DNA from: Opisthorchis felineus
Lineage: Eukaryota > Platyhelminthes > Trematoda > Opisthorchiida > Opisthorchiidae
Length of the DNA stretch: 64,000 nucleotides
Direction of reading: 5' to 3'
Assembly: GCA_004794785.1 (NCBI GenBank)
Contig: SJOL01002831.1
Span: forward strand, 65,958 to 129,957
Shown here piece after piece: positions 28,628-41,349 of this stretch; the first letter of the stretch is position 1; each line of letters starts with the position of its first letter. Below the pieces are notes generated by a model. That model was not told the origin of the DNA and searched no databases. It saw nothing but the letters and a program-made list of their open reading frames with translations. A program made the translations under genes and the position numbers.

Positions 28628-29111
28628 TGATTTAAGACAGGAGAGGTTGTGGTGCATTACCTATATAATGAGGAAAATTTATGAAGAACGGCTTGCAAAG
28701 AACATTGTTATTTATTCACAGTTTCTACAATCTCAGCATCAGCTGAAATGGCCCGCCCTAGTGAGTTTGATACGTCTCGATTGAGTTTCGAATCTTACTT
28801 TCACCCTCCGGGAGATTTGATGCTGTACTAAAAAAATATATAAAATTTGTACTTTAATTTTGAGGGGTATTAGCGGTGTATATCTCAGTAATCTCAAGGG
28901 AGCAGAATGCGCCGCCCTTTGGACATTCGCATTGTTACTCACAGGTGGCTCCAAAACACAGCTCAGCTCCGTCTTATATCATAAAGTTTAAACTAACCAG
29001 TCCGCTTCAAGACAAAGGATTGACTTGAGATTTAGATCAGCCGCCCATAAAAACCAAATCATTTTGACTCTGAGTAGGTTTGGCAGACTGTATGCCTTTC
29101 GGATTCACGTG

Positions 29112-29492
29112 GAACATAATGTTGACGGGAGCTCGTTGACTGCGCCTGCCTGATGAGCACAGTGGACTGCAAAACAGGTCGTAGACTATCAAAGAATGTT
29201 CATCAACCCTGATAGTAGTGTGTTTCGTGAACAGAGTGCATTGTGATATCTCGGGTTTTGTGCCATCTGAAACAAGGGGCCTCCTTCATGCAACACATTC
29301 AGTTGAAGAATACCATAAACAAGAGATTCAATCGGGGTTAAGTTGGGTCTCCAGTAACAACAACTTGAGTTGCAGATGGATATATCTTGACAAAATTTGA
29401 TACCAAGTAAAACATAAGGTTGACGAAAGCCCGGGAACTGTGCCTACTGTTGTAAGTTGTCGAAGAGTTTTCAGCAAGCAAATGAGTAGCAT
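29112..29492 (+). mobile_element. Hammerhead-bearing repeat, tandem dimer (plus)
   Basis: One full unit is followed by the start of a second. The arm ACATAATGTTGACG begins at 29,114 and the equivalent ACATAAGGTTGACG at 29,412, a 298-bp period. In order there is a ribozyme motif (29,138-29,190), a degenerate closing arm, a linker with GTGATATC, the module GCAACACATTCAGTTGAAG, an imperfect GAGATTCAA/TTGGGTCTC hairpin, and then the second unit. In the second unit the ribozyme core is deleted, GTGCCTAC running straight into a TTGTCGAAG-like end. The head-to-tail layout fits a multimeric RNA or rolling-circle-like origin. Confidence 0.85.
29138..29190 (+). ncRNA. Hammerhead ribozyme motif, mutated core
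   Basis: CTGATGAG (29,150-29,157) is intact. Stem II is reduced to GCA/TGC with an enlarged loop. The GAAA box reads CAAAAC (G12 changed). The cleavage site GGTC is followed by GTAGAC, which pairs mostly with GCCTGC before the core (stem I), with outer GAC/ATC remnants. Because of the G12 change it is probably inactive. It has the same architecture as the intact copy at 61,026-61,078. Confidence 0.75.
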
Positions 29493-31486
29493 GCTCCGTG
29501 TGAGCTAGTGCCAAGACGCACATTCAACGCTCCTCAAACGAATTTCTGTACAATTCTCATCGATTTAGTTTAATGTCTTTTGTTTCAGCTTGTTGGATTA
29601 TTGTTGGATTGATTATTGTCTGTTGTGATTATTGTTTGGAAACTACGTTATTACACATCCTAGCCGGTTAATACGGGATGCTGAACAGAATGTAACGAAG
29701 TGTCTGACTGCTAGTTTTAAATGTGTAACGATTAAAAGTTATTCGATCGATATCTTTGTGAGCATCACAAACTATCAGTATTTGCTTTAGCACATTCACA
29801 GTAGACGCAAAATATAAGCGCACCACAAGGTCACAAATGCAGCGTCAGAATCTAAAGAACTTTTATTGATAATCAGAAGCAGAACAAAACGAATAGCATT
29901 GCGAGTAAAAACGCAGGCTACGATGAAAAAACAGGCGGAAAACTCATATACTACTTCTCTTGTCAGCTCTAATGCCAATTTAGAAACCACTCGACTGTAA
30001 TCACGCAAAGTTTGAGTTGTTCTCATCAGAATACATCCCAAAATAATATTGATTCTACTGGCGTAGAAAATTTGGGCAATCAACTAACGCTGTCTGCATT
30101 CATCTTACTGACCTCAGAATCTAGCTTATTCAACTTATCCACATACTGCCATATCTTATTACGGATTGTGCCACTGAATATGGAAAAGTATTAATTTGGT
30201 AAATCTGATTGCAGTAATGAAGGATGCCACATTTGACAGAAACCTCTACAAAATATCAACTGAAAAAGCCACACGTGCACTTATACTTGGTTCCGTTTGA
30301 TGCTTTCAGCCAATATGTTGGTAGGTTATAACCACTGATTAATGTTGGAAGTTTGCCCTTTTTTTAACATCTATTACATGTAAATATTTACAAACGATAA
30401 CGTGAGGTACAGTATTATAAATGATGTTACAACTACCAACCGTCTGAGGCAAATATGTATACTGACAGCGCTGGCATTTGCTTCGTTGACCTCTAGATTC
30501 CATTTTGACTGTGGACTGGCTTTAGATATAGTTGTGTAGGACTAGTAGCTAGACAGAAAAAATACTTGTTTTTTTGGCAATACAAATTTTCTGGAATAGT
30601 CTCAGGCATAGTTGCGTGTACTGCCACCTTCGAACTGGTTTTGAGATGCAACTTCAAACTACCGCTAAATAGAGCTCTAAGGTGTGCACCACACAGCTAA
30701 TTCGGATAAACGATGCTGTTCGGCATTTTCGGCCAAATGCACCTAACTCCATGTCCAAATTTGGCACCCGTATGTGTATTTCAGTGAATTGCTTCAGGAA
30801 AAATCAGCCGTAGTTGAATTAGGTCTTATCATACACTTATGAACAAAAAGAGTTACCAACTTTGTCCCAGCAAATGTTATGGTGAATAGTTCTCCATGAC
30901 GTCAGACTTTCGTTAAAAGCAAACCAACAACGCCTATTTTTTCAGGATGCAGTACAACTCATGTTCTCGGTTAAAAAAGATAAAGGAGCCTAACGCTAAT
31001 TTTTCCCTTCGGTTTCGTACGATGAGTCTGGTACCTTGGTTCTTAGCAAAGTAAACATATGTAGATCCTAGCACTCATCTGTAGCTTCGCCTGATATTTT
31101 AAGGGTATCGGGGTAACAAGATCGCTCACTACCTCTCCGAATCCGATTCAAAGCGTGCCGGACAACCATCTCACTATTTCGCGGCGTAGACTTGAAGGTC
31201 AACGCAAGATTAAGCCATCCAGTCACCAAGTTTCATTCGTTTTAGTCAGCAATGCAGATAAATAATTAGGGGTAAGGCGAACAAAGTCCGTCCCCTGATA
31301 CAAGCCAATAACCGACCAATTAAGAGTGGATCCTATCACAATCAGGCAGAGTTGAACTGCAAATGCATAATTCAGAACAACGTTCAGGAAGATTCGTTTC
31401 AAACTAATAAAAAAGCAGCTAAGCGAAATGGAAGTTTACAGGACAAAACAAAGCTTTTTCTTGATGGGAGATTTCTTTCTTCTTTG
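29493..31486. other. Anonymous non-coding stretch
   Basis: No recognisable gene or repeat. Open frames are under 100 codons. Nothing further is supported by reading the sequence. Confidence 0.4.
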
Positions 31487-31680
31487 CTGAAAAGCCTAGA
31501 AACACTGCACAGTTGTTTCCTCCTTATTGGGAATCACCAGCAGAAAGTCTCGAAGCTCCGACCTCCCGGTGAGTAGTCTGAACACTTAACCTTTCGAGCA
31601 CGGCGGCTTTGTGAGATGCACACTGCTGATGATTTCTAATAAGGATAAAAGAGTTGTACAGCGCTTCTCAGCTTTTCAGC
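31487..31680. mobile_element. Fold-back tRNA-like element, compact copy
   Basis: The ends are clear inverted repeats: CTGAAAAGCCTAGAAACACTG on the left against the complement of CAGCGCTTCTCAGCTTTTCAG on the right. Inner pairs are TCCTTATTGGGAATCACCAGC and its inverted partner GCTGATGATTTCTAATAAGGA. The centre keeps only the minus-strand tRNA-like module (A-box region CTCGAAAGGTTAAGTG, B-box-like GGAGCTTCGAGACT). The second, plus-strand module seen at 12.0 kb is missing. It looks like an internally deleted member of the family. Confidence 0.65.
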
Positions 31681-32040
31681 ATACAGTGGCTTTACTTATA
31701 GGATGAAATCCCCAATGAAAGTTCTCAGATATCACTCTACCAGCAATCCTTTTTGATCGGTTTCCGGAGTCATGGCAGACATCATGCTGCATAACCTGAG
31801 ATGTACTGTCACACCTGGGTATGCCAGTGCGATGTAGTTATGTATAGTGATTCTAGAATCCTTCTCAACTCAGTATGCTGCCATCATAATATGCAATTCA
31901 TTGGTCAGAGTCACACTTAAGGGCCCGTCGCACCAGAGCGTCAACCATCATACCATTTCCCTATGTTTATCGCACTGGACTCTCTATAATGACAACCTGA
32001 GGACACTGAGAATAACTACTTGTTCTCTCAGCAGCGAAAT

Positions 32041-32077
32041 TCTGAAACACGAATGAGTCTGAAACACGCGAATGAGC
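32041..32077. repeat. Tandem duplication, two units
   Basis: TCTGAAACACGAATGAG is followed by TCTGAAACACGCGAATGAG. This is a two-copy tandem duplication with a 2-bp length difference, probably replication slippage. Confidence 0.6.
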
Positions 32078-32711
32078 CAACTACCACCTGTTTAACTCGC
32101 TAATATGTGCAAGTGACTGTTGTATCACAAATCTGGAGTAATAAGCTGCAGCTGCTCGGTTTTTTGCCCTTTGATATTGCAACAGTCTGCATGGATCACA
32201 CGTTGTCGCTCTTGATGCCCAGCTTATTAAAAAGTTCTTTAATCTGTTTCAACCACGGCGCTGTTGCTCAATGAATTATTACCCTGTAGGACTGTCAGGG
32301 ATATTGGCAGTTCGTTATCATATTATTTATGTTGCACTTCAATACATTTGCATGAGAAGAGAAAACTTATTTCCAGACACTGTTTTATAACTTTCGGCAC
32401 ACTTTCTGTCAGTGTGAAACTCGCCATGGTGAAATCCACCTGCTTCTAACTAATCACTCATACTTCGGCCAAAATTAATAGACAATGGTTACTTTAATCT
32501 TGAGTTTGAGCAGTACCTGTTGTTGATTAACGCATCCTTGTCCGTTCTAACTTTATGCATGGTACACCTCATGAATTGCCTTAAATAAAGTAAACCGAAA
32601 CAGCTTAACTTCCGTTCAAGGCTAGTTTTCCATCGAGGTTTCTGTGGAGCCATCGTATCAATGTTATTGATACAGCTTGTATAAAAACACGTGACGTCCT
32701 AACATACGGAT

Positions 32712-32747
32712 TATATGTGTATATACAGAGAGAGGGAGGGAGAAAGT
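32712..32747. repeat. TA/TG then GA/GGGA low-complexity run
   Basis: A short TATATGTGTATATA run is followed by GAGAGAGGGAGGGAGA. It is a compound microsatellite. Confidence 0.6.
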
Positions 32748-35700
32748 GAATGGATGAACGCCGGACAGTGGATTTTCCCATTAAGTAGACATCCTTAACG
32801 TATTTCCAAATAAAACACCTAATCTAACTATCATCCTTCATTTAATAATCGTGAGTTATAATTGTTTTCTTACGTTTAAGATTGGCTGTGGACGCATGTT
32901 AGATAGAGTAGTCCATAAATAGAGCAGTCGACCACATCTACATGATAAGCCTCAAAAAGAAAGGTAGGGTACTGGGCCGTCAAACGTTTTCCGTAATTGA
33001 TACTACGATCATGTCACATAAAGCACTATTGGGAATATCGATCAAACCCATGTTCTTGGTTCTCTACAGTATAAGAGCTGATGATAAACTGGGATAGCGA
33101 TGAACCGGACAATAAGCAGTCAAGTTACTTATGCTTAGGTGACTGCATAGTCATTACCATGCCAGAAGAATGCACCTGGTGAATATGCAGCAATTACATT
33201 TGTAATTTTTTAAGGTACTAATCTATTTTTCATCGGTTAGTTAGAAAATACGACGTTATCTAGGCAACTGCAATAGTTTCTGCAGTTTTTGAATCTTTTA
33301 TGACAAAACAAATCACAACCGGGCGACTAATGACTAATGACGGTAATTATTCGACTTTTCTTCATTCTCAGCTCAGGTTTTATACCAGCTATTACTGGAC
33401 ACTCTGTATGGGAACGACCAATATTCAGCAAACGACGGTTACTCCTATTTGAGTCTCTAGCTAATAGGGCAACTTAAAACAGTGGAACGTGCAGGAAACC
33501 AAATTACTTGCCAACATCATTGTAAGCATCCTTCAAACCAACGTAGACAGCAGTATAAAAGTGGGAGATTAAGTGAAAAAACTAAATTTTAAGCTTAAAT
33601 TAACTTTACTTGAGGAAAACCTGTTACTAATCCCTGTTCGCCATGTCCACCAACCCTGTAAAAGTGCTCTGTGTTTCCTTCAAATTTCCCTTTGGACTGT
33701 CCAGATTCCAGCTAACTTTGAGCTTTATACTTCCTTTTGCAGTTTGCATTTTAGGAAACCTACCCAAAACCCTCTGTTACGTAAGAGTCGTTTTGGTATC
33801 ATTCCAGTTCTCCCCAAGTACCCCCTCCATCAACGTTCAAATTTGTTTTCCTGTCCAGCCTAATAAAACATCACCTAAAGTTGCTATCAGAGAACCCCAT
33901 GGTATGGCGCTTATGTCATGATTTTGACAGTATGCCATATAATGGTTATATAAACTAAAAACAAGTAAGCGCTATAGACTGGATGAGTAATCATAGTCAC
34001 TTGACAATCTTTGAGGAAGAAACACCTCTAGGCTACCTGCCCAACATTGGAAAATTTATCATGAAGACGCTGTCAGTTGCTTTTGAACCAGCGAGTAAAA
34101 CTTGCAGTCAGTAGTCTGTTTCACGCCCCGAATTCATCTTAGTCTGATGAAGTTTGAAATTCGCGTTTGACACCAAGTTTTCATCTCCATGTCCCCTAGC
34201 TTCAGACTGCTAGAAAAAGCAAAATAAACCCGAAATGTTATACACGCAGTATTGTTTGCTCCGTTCATGTTATCAAATTTATGCAATATCCCAGTGGACT
34301 TAGGACATTTATAAATATGATTCATTGAAAAAATTCCCAAGCGGTTTTCTCCAGACCAACCTCATGATTTTAGGTGGAACAATGTCTTCCCTGTAATAAA
34401 ATCCATGTTGAAACGAAGGACTTTGTCTTTCCCCCCAACCATGTTATTGTAACAGATCTGCGTTCCCTAATTCTGTCTTCCTTGGAAAATTTAATCATGT
34501 TTTACTCAGGCCATTTGTGTACCAAGTTGCCTATTTTGAGCACATTTGGTATCAAATTTCTCATGCACTGTAACCGTCCAAAGTGAAGCCATAGAGAACA
34601 TATTCGTCTTTTTCTATTTGTTGGAACGTTTGCAAATGTGTTTTGTTCTACCAATTCTTTGAGAGAATGACTGACTAATTTGCTTCTATCGCTCAGTTGT
34701 TTAAACACTCCTAATAATTGGAAAAGAATAAGAAAAAATTAAATGCTGGCATTTTTACTCTTTTTTATCCATGTAGAAAACTTACCTCTTGGCCGATTTT
34801 GGTACCTTCGGTCACACTTTCCGACACTCCCAACTAGCCAGGTGCAAAACACAATACACCGTTTCAGGTAAATGTTATCATTTAAGAAACAAGCTGTTTG
34901 TGAAATGCCAGTATACATGATATAGAACTGGAAAAAACTTTATTTATTGGTGTCAATTGGTTTCATTCCTGAGACCACAGAATTCCTTACAAAGAAGAAA
35001 TTTTCCCAAAAGTGGCAAGAAATGCTCCAGCAGACCATTTGTTGCATCAACATTTCTCAAAAGTCGATTTTTTAATTGTGCGCTGATCTAAGATACCTTA
35101 TCCATTCCAATTTCGCTTCTTTGAGGAATTTCTGAATGAAAAACAATCAAAAGCATGCCTGTAAGTAGTGGAGTTCATGTTTTTCTTAAAGCGAAAATCT
35201 TGGCCGTCAAGCCAAGCCAATTAAGAATGCGGTGTACATTTTCGAAAGCTACATAGCGATATTGGCCCTCGTTCATTAGCTTTCTTAAATTATTCACGGG
35301 CTGCTAACTGGTCGTCAACAATGACTCATACAATGGTCTGGTTAAGACTTCTTGTTTGCTACAAGCACGCACCCTGCTAACGTAGAATAAGTGCGTGAGA
35401 CTAACAAATGTGGAATTCAAAGAATAACGGATTTTTCGATTTTTCTAGTGAAGTTTTTGTTCGCCTATACACAACATCAAATTTCAGCCACGACAAAAAG
35501 TCGAGTTGCTTTGTGGATATGCACGTCTAGCTTGGTCTGCCCGTACCATGGAAGAATTAATTACAGCCTCACCATCAGAGTGTGCATTGAGAACCGAACC
35601 TGTTCCAAAAGAATTAGTAGTTGGTGTTTCTTTTAAGATTTGCTCGCAGGCGAAGGAAAAGTTCCATAACATTTATTCAAGTTTTATTCTTTTCCCATTC

Positions 35701-36436
35701 TAATAAGGGCAAAAGTGCTTGTTTTTAGGTGCTGTCTTTTAGAAAACTACAAATTTTTTTCAGTTCACCGGTTCTAAATCAGCAACGCATATCAGAACAG
35801 TGTCATGCTAATGTATAATTGAACAGGTCTGATGAATAAGCTGTAAGGAAGAATAGTTGCACAAATTCCGCACAATTATAAATCAGGATTGTTTGTCAGC
35901 AATCAACACTCAAGACTTTAGTGTTTATCTGAGTGTTTACGGGTTAGGCTCTGGGACCGTGTTGCTCATTGCCAAAGCTTCAAACTCGTCACTATCGTTT
36001 AACAGGTATTTTCAACCTGGTGTTCAGTGAACCGGACCACAACATCAAAGCCAGTGGGTTAATGTGGATTTTTTGGCAGTTAGCTGTTCACAGCATTTCT
36101 TAATTAAAACACTTCTGCGTGGATTTTAACGCCTGCCTTTGGAATCCACCAGAAAACTGCATTTTACCACCTTCACTAAGACATTTATAAATTTTGGCTT
36201 TATTATCACCCACCTGCATTACTTGTAGCTATCAATTTGTATTTTAATATTCTTTGCCAACCTGAGGTTTAAATATGGTACACCTAGCACTTAAGGAAAG
36301 CAGGTTTCCTTTATTCCACGCCGAATAAATCTGAACTGTCGGATCGGACCAGGTACGTACATTCATACTTGAGTGACGGGAGTGCCTTGCCCAAAGTGCC
36401 GAAAGATGATTCTGTAAGTGTCTTTCCCATGTTGGC

Positions 36437-36454
36437 TGACTGATCAATCAGTCA
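36437..36454. repeat. Perfect 8-bp inverted repeat with 2-nt loop
   Basis: TGACTGAT is separated by CA from ATCAGTCA. No function is evident. Confidence 0.5.
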
Positions 36455-37069
36455 CCTCCCTTCATACCCAAAGATATTCACTGCTGGTGAGGTGTAATGA
36501 GGACAAGAGATACCCTTAGAGACGTATTGTTGTCCTCTCACGTCCTAAACGTATGACAATATCCTGTGATTCGTTGACTAGCCATTGAATAATTTAGATA
36601 AATACTTGGTTTTAAACTTGAACTCAGCTAAACCGACATACCGAAACTCGTGAGACTGCTGGGGTGTAAAACGCTATTAGAAGCATTCTAATCAAATAAT
36701 CGGAACAGCCACCCAGTTAACAAATACATCTGTTCTTTTGATTCATAAATAGAACGTATTGTCCGCATTTCTAGCCCGCAAGTAGCTTAAAGCTGTTATT
36801 TTGTTAGTCAGTTTAAACGTCGTATTTGATAGTTATCCAGTCCTCTTATTACAGACGCCATTTATCCTCATCACACTATCAATGATGGAAGTACCAGAGG
36901 GGAACACTGACGTGTCACTACCAAACGGATGTGTTAATTTATTTGAACAAAACCTTGTTATGGAACGAAGCAAACGTGAAAAATGAAGATGGACCTAGAG
37001 TTAGGCTAGCACAAACATCTGAGGCGCTTATACGTCCAACATTCAGTCAGATAAACTAGATATTAACCG

Positions 37070-38000
37070 ACAGCATGAACGTTACTGAGACCGGTTAGCC
37101 GCCACCTAGCTTAATGTGAGGGTGGCGTCGACCCCATAAAGGGAGGCAGATAGCACCAACGGCACCCAACCTTTTTTGATCTCTTTCATTTCCCTCTGTG
37201 ATGCCAAGTTTCGTCCATATCTAGGTTTCCGCCTCCCCCCCCCCCGGAATGGACGCGGAATACAGCCCTTGTTTTAATAGGCGGTAATTTGGCATCTATA
37301 ACACATAGCCCATCCAAATTGGCCTGCAGTACTGAATGCATTCTTTGCACCCTATGCTTCAGCAAAAACCCGTCTACTGATCATCGCATTGAGAATTTGT
37401 TGGTTGCAGCCGATTCCAGTTATACTTTTGAGAAGTCGGTGATCGAAAACCTGAACGTGTCTCAAATCCTGCTCCCGAAGTTGTCAAGTCTCGCATCCGT
37501 AGAACAATACAGTCCGCATTGTGGTCAGATACACGCGCCATTTGAGATCCAGTAATGCGCATTTCTGATGCGCTCTCAAGCGGTGTCACGTTGAAGTAGC
37601 ACAAGTTAGCAAAGCTAAGTTAAGCTTTTGGGATTTTTAAGATGATCGCGTCTGTCGCATTACCGTCAGTGCTTATGCGAATTTCAAACTACGTATAGTA
37701 TTCCACAACCTCTACCGTCACTTCGTGAGTGCTCACAGGCAAATTCAAAGGCTGTATCTCCAGCAGCTTGACTTTGCACTTTGTCGGCGCAAAGCACATG
37801 CCGAAGGAGCGCAGCATTGCTGCGCTGGATAAACACGCCAGCCTGATCCGACGACACTGCTCATTTATATGTCTGTTCACAATAAGGTTCTGCAAGTTAG
37901 CAACCCTGAGTCCACAGGGGCACTCTGACGTCCTAGTTGCTAGTGTGTGCGGCACCAACGTCACTGAGGATGAATTGGGCTAGTTAAGTTAGGATGTAAC
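37070..38000 (-). mobile_element. Decayed RTE-like retrotransposon, RT C-terminus
   Basis: The minus strand encodes, across frameshifts and stops, the C-terminal half of a non-LTR reverse transcriptase. GMCFAPTKCKVKLLE (around 37,760-37,805) is the conserved segment after the catalytic YADD. VEVVEYYT with a following ISTDG stands where RTE elements have the YLGS motif (around 37,665-37,700). LFYGCET (37,488-37,508) and VFDHRLLKSITGIG (37,410-37,453) are the characteristic end of these proteins. A REMKEI-type segment follows near 37,180-37,200. The YADD box and all N-terminal domains are missing. An 11-nt C run (37,235-37,245) interrupts the 3' part. The element is inactive. Family assignment is from memory of the motifs. 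Confidence 0.75.
37235..37245. repeat. Poly-C run (11 nt) inside the RTE remnant
   Basis: Eleven consecutive C residues lie within the 3' coding remnant of the RTE-like element. It is a likely slippage site and one cause of frame disruption. Confidence 0.7.
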
Positions 38001-41000
38001 GTCAACGGGATACATGACACAGATTGACGTACCATTCATTAGTTGACAATCTGGACTCATTCAGAAAAATGTTCTTTTCTTCTTTTCCAACGCATTAGGG
38101 ATCGTATTCTTCTTATCCTTTATGTGAGGTTAGTTGACACCTATGAGGCGTCCATAGCTGATAATACAAAGATTTCCTCATTCAGAAGCTCTACTGGAGT
38201 AAACTATTTCCACAGAGAACAGAGTCCTTTGCAACCAGTTCGTTCTTTTTCGAGGTATTCTTAATCACAGTCTCATTCATCGTCACATCGAATTTATATA
38301 GCATGCCTACATGACCATTCGGGAAAGCAAAAACAGGGTGATTCTGGCATTGTTTTGCACACCACAGCAATATTCAATCAAAGGCAGTGACTGTGTCAAC
38401 AGACGGATATTTGGTAACACGAATAATTAACCAGAATTGTCAATCTGTAGTCCGTTAGAGTCGCGAGTGTAATCTATTCCCATAGTCGCTAGGTTTGACC
38501 TGAAGTTTCTCCGTGGGCTCGTATGTGTTGTTGAGTTGCTCCATCTACGATCAACATAGGGGCAGCTTCCTGAAGTCAGAAAAATGCTACCAGTGTATTT
38601 CAGTTTTAATCTTAGTATTTCATACAAGCAGGCTTTCATAATGAATTATTTGGTCCACTGGCGTTAAACACAGACCGGTCCATTTCTTGTATATTAGAAG
38701 ATTTCCAGTTAAAAAGGAAACCGATCGTTTTGTACTGGAGTTTGGAAGTTGATTGCACGCTTTCAATAGCATTTTCCCGTAAATCTCGCCCGTCTTCTGT
38801 CTGTTCTAGAACTAACGTTGCCTACGAAATTCGACGTACGGAGAGCCGTTGGAATTAGTGACGTTAATTTGTTTCACCACGTTTAGACACGCACCTGGAT
38901 CCATGTGATTTGCAGCAGGTTGCCCCAAAATAACAAAAAAATGTAAAAACCTGACAAAGTCTACTGTGTTGCTCGTTTAAATTTACTGACATCTGAAACC
39001 ATTTCTCCTTTAAAAAATCAGTTTTTAAAAATCGTATAAACCATTTTTGTGCCTGCAGAGTGCATTTTGTAGAAAGTCCGGGAAAATTGTAATGTGCGTT
39101 GATGGAATACACATCCAAAGAGACAAGCAAGACTCGTCTACAACTTTCCCGACAATTGATTAAATGGACAATTTGTGTAGGTATGCGGCGACGTGTAGAC
39201 CGTGCCGCAATTAGCGTTGGTCGTGACAGTCTAAAGTCTATAGATTTATTGCAGTTCCTCTGAGCCGAACGACCTGGGGGTGGAACAGTGCTATCAGGAT
39301 TCAGTGTCCGGCGCAAGCAAAAGAATACGCCACCGCAACATTAGGAATAACTCTAATACCGAAAAACTGATTCAGTATACGAATCGGTGAAGCTTCCATG
39401 ATTAAGCAATGAAAAGATGAACCTGTACTCCTGACTCCTGTGGTAGAAATGATTGGTGGATCAGTTTTGAGGCAATTTCTGCCAGCTTTTGTACGTTGTA
39501 GAAATTGGTCGCAATAATAATTTGAGGCAGGTAACTCAAGTTTAAAATTAATAGAAGACTGAGGGTAATTATGGCACTGAGCAGTACTGGACGTAAACCA
39601 GTTAAGGGCCTCCTTCTAGATTTCTTCCCGTAAAGTGAAGTTTTTACCAGGCTGGTCCGAGTCATCACAGAAGTCGTTGCTTTCAGAATTCACAGGCTTG
39701 AGTTTTGCGTTCACAAACAACGGATCCAAGCCCCTTCCCTACCATAGCTCAACTAGTTCAACCCTGTTGTCACTGTTCAAAGGACATCCCAAGGCCAAAT
39801 GATCAACCTTCATAATCATTATTCGTAACCTGACCGCAGATAATCCAGTTATCTACCCAGCCTTTGTTCATATAACTCTCAGTCTTCTAACTTATTGAGT
39901 ATGCAAACTTTTATGTTGTTTGGCTGAGCTTTACCTATGTATACGTAGGAGCCTGTAGACGAGATGCAAAAAAATTCTCCACTCAGATGGTGCTCTCAAT
40001 CCATCAACGGGTATACTTCAGTCAGATCGAATGTCCAATATGAGAAGGACAGTTAACCACACGGTACGTAAACACAGGTATTCGCGTATTCAAATTGCTT
40101 GCGCAGGGAGAATGTGCATTTGTATAACTTTATTGGGTGGTTCCTTGAAATAATGCCCTGTACCAATGCAAACCACAGCATATAGGACGCAAATTTAGGC
40201 CAAAAATTCCAATTTCGAGCATTTCAAATCTATATTTATTTCGAGGCTGCACTGAAGCCACTTGAGAAAACCTCTTCTGCTTATCCCCACTTAGCACGTT
40301 CACCAAAAGTGCCCTAAAACTCTTTGCTACCTCCGAAATTTTTCAGCAAATTCACCCGGAGAAGCACTTGACTTTGAATGTCCGATTGTTCTCTGTTGGT
40401 GTACCTCGCAAAAGTCTAGCTTGCTAGACGCAGTAACCAATTTTGATTCACTGATCCACAATTGTCCCAAGAACGCCATCCTCAAAGTTCGCAATTGATT
40501 AATTAGACATTCGTCAGTTTTGTTCGTTTTGTTGGACAAAGTCTTGTTTGAAGTACCTCATAAGGAATTCCACGAGGCAGTTTTAGAGTTGTGCGGAGAT
40601 ACCACGAGACGGATTAACAACCTAACGATAGCTGTGTTTCGACTTGCTCTCCAAGTAACCGACTTATATGGCGAATTGAAAATCTGAGGTAAATGCAGCC
40701 ACATCAGCAGAACTGAGAATTTACGGGTTTCAGCGTTTTTGTTCAGAATAGGTTTGAACAATTTAGAATTACTAGTCCATGTGGCGCGTTGATTCAAATT
40801 TGCCGTTATGAGTATCCATTCGTTAATCCTGATTAACTCATACATCCCTAGATTTAGATTTGTGTAGTTATAATGCCATCATACATCTCCATATTCTACA
40901 GCTCAAGAGCAAGGAAAGAAGCAAAATGGAACCTTAATATGTTATAAGTTGTTTAATTCGCTCCAATCAAGTATAAAACAAGCCGGTAAGTTGTAAGATA

Positions 41001-41349
41001 TCTGCAGACAGTGTACTCAGACATGATGGATGCCAAACTATTTTTGCAGTCCCAGCGTTCCACTTCGGGCCAATCCGATCCCTTCTATTGTTTTCCATGG
41101 CCTATTTTATCCTTCCTCCAAAATCATTATGGTTTGTCTACTCCCCTAACTTTGAGTCTTCGCAAAGTTTCAGTAAGATTTTCTATGATTATTTGTTTCT
41201 AAGCTGTCCCTCGAGGTAGAAAACACCCGGTGTCTAATGTGCAATAGAGCGGAATTTCATGGAGTGCAGCCACACAAAACACTATTGTCCTCACTCACTC
41301 TGGACATTATTAAGCGCGTTCTGAATCACTAACTCTTTGAGAAAGCTCA
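38001..41349. other. Anonymous non-coding stretch
   Basis: Contains the longest open frame of the window: 150 codons, minus, 38,864-39,316. Its translation shows no domain I recognise and no splice or start context that stands out. Other minus frames at 39,402-39,668 and 40,558-40,845 are likewise anonymous. Upstream parts of the RTE element at 37-38 kb might be buried here but I could not align them. Confidence 0.35.

Larger units (their letters stand above)
13906..29111. other. Long anonymous non-coding stretch
   Basis: About 15 kb without a recognisable gene, transposon protein or copy of the two repeat families. Open frames stay below 130 codons. The larger ones (17481-17786 minus, 20084-20428 plus, 24350-24688 minus) resemble nothing I can name. 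The interval 14,340-14,800 is purine-rich on the plus strand. Short similar strings (GGTGAAACAGCCAC) at 16,914 and 21,984 do not extend. Introns of an unseen host gene are possible. Confidence 0.4.
31681..37069. other. Anonymous non-coding stretch
   Basis: No gene assigned. Two overlapping plus frames at 33,573-33,921 (96 and 92 codons) lie in a pyrimidine-rich interval and match no known family. Small features are a 17-19-bp tandem duplication at 32,041-32,077, a TATATG/GAGAGA run at 32,712-32,747 and a short perfect hairpin at 36,437-36,454. Confidence 0.4.

Noticed and set aside
29112..29492. Interpretation of the repeats as a CRISPR array
   Set aside because: Only about two units, with a ~298-bp period and no short direct repeats with unique spacers. 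The sequence context is eukaryotic.
38864..39316. Longest open frame (150 codons, minus) as a gene
   Set aside because: No recognisable domain. At this composition a 64-kb window is expected to contain frames of about this length by chance.
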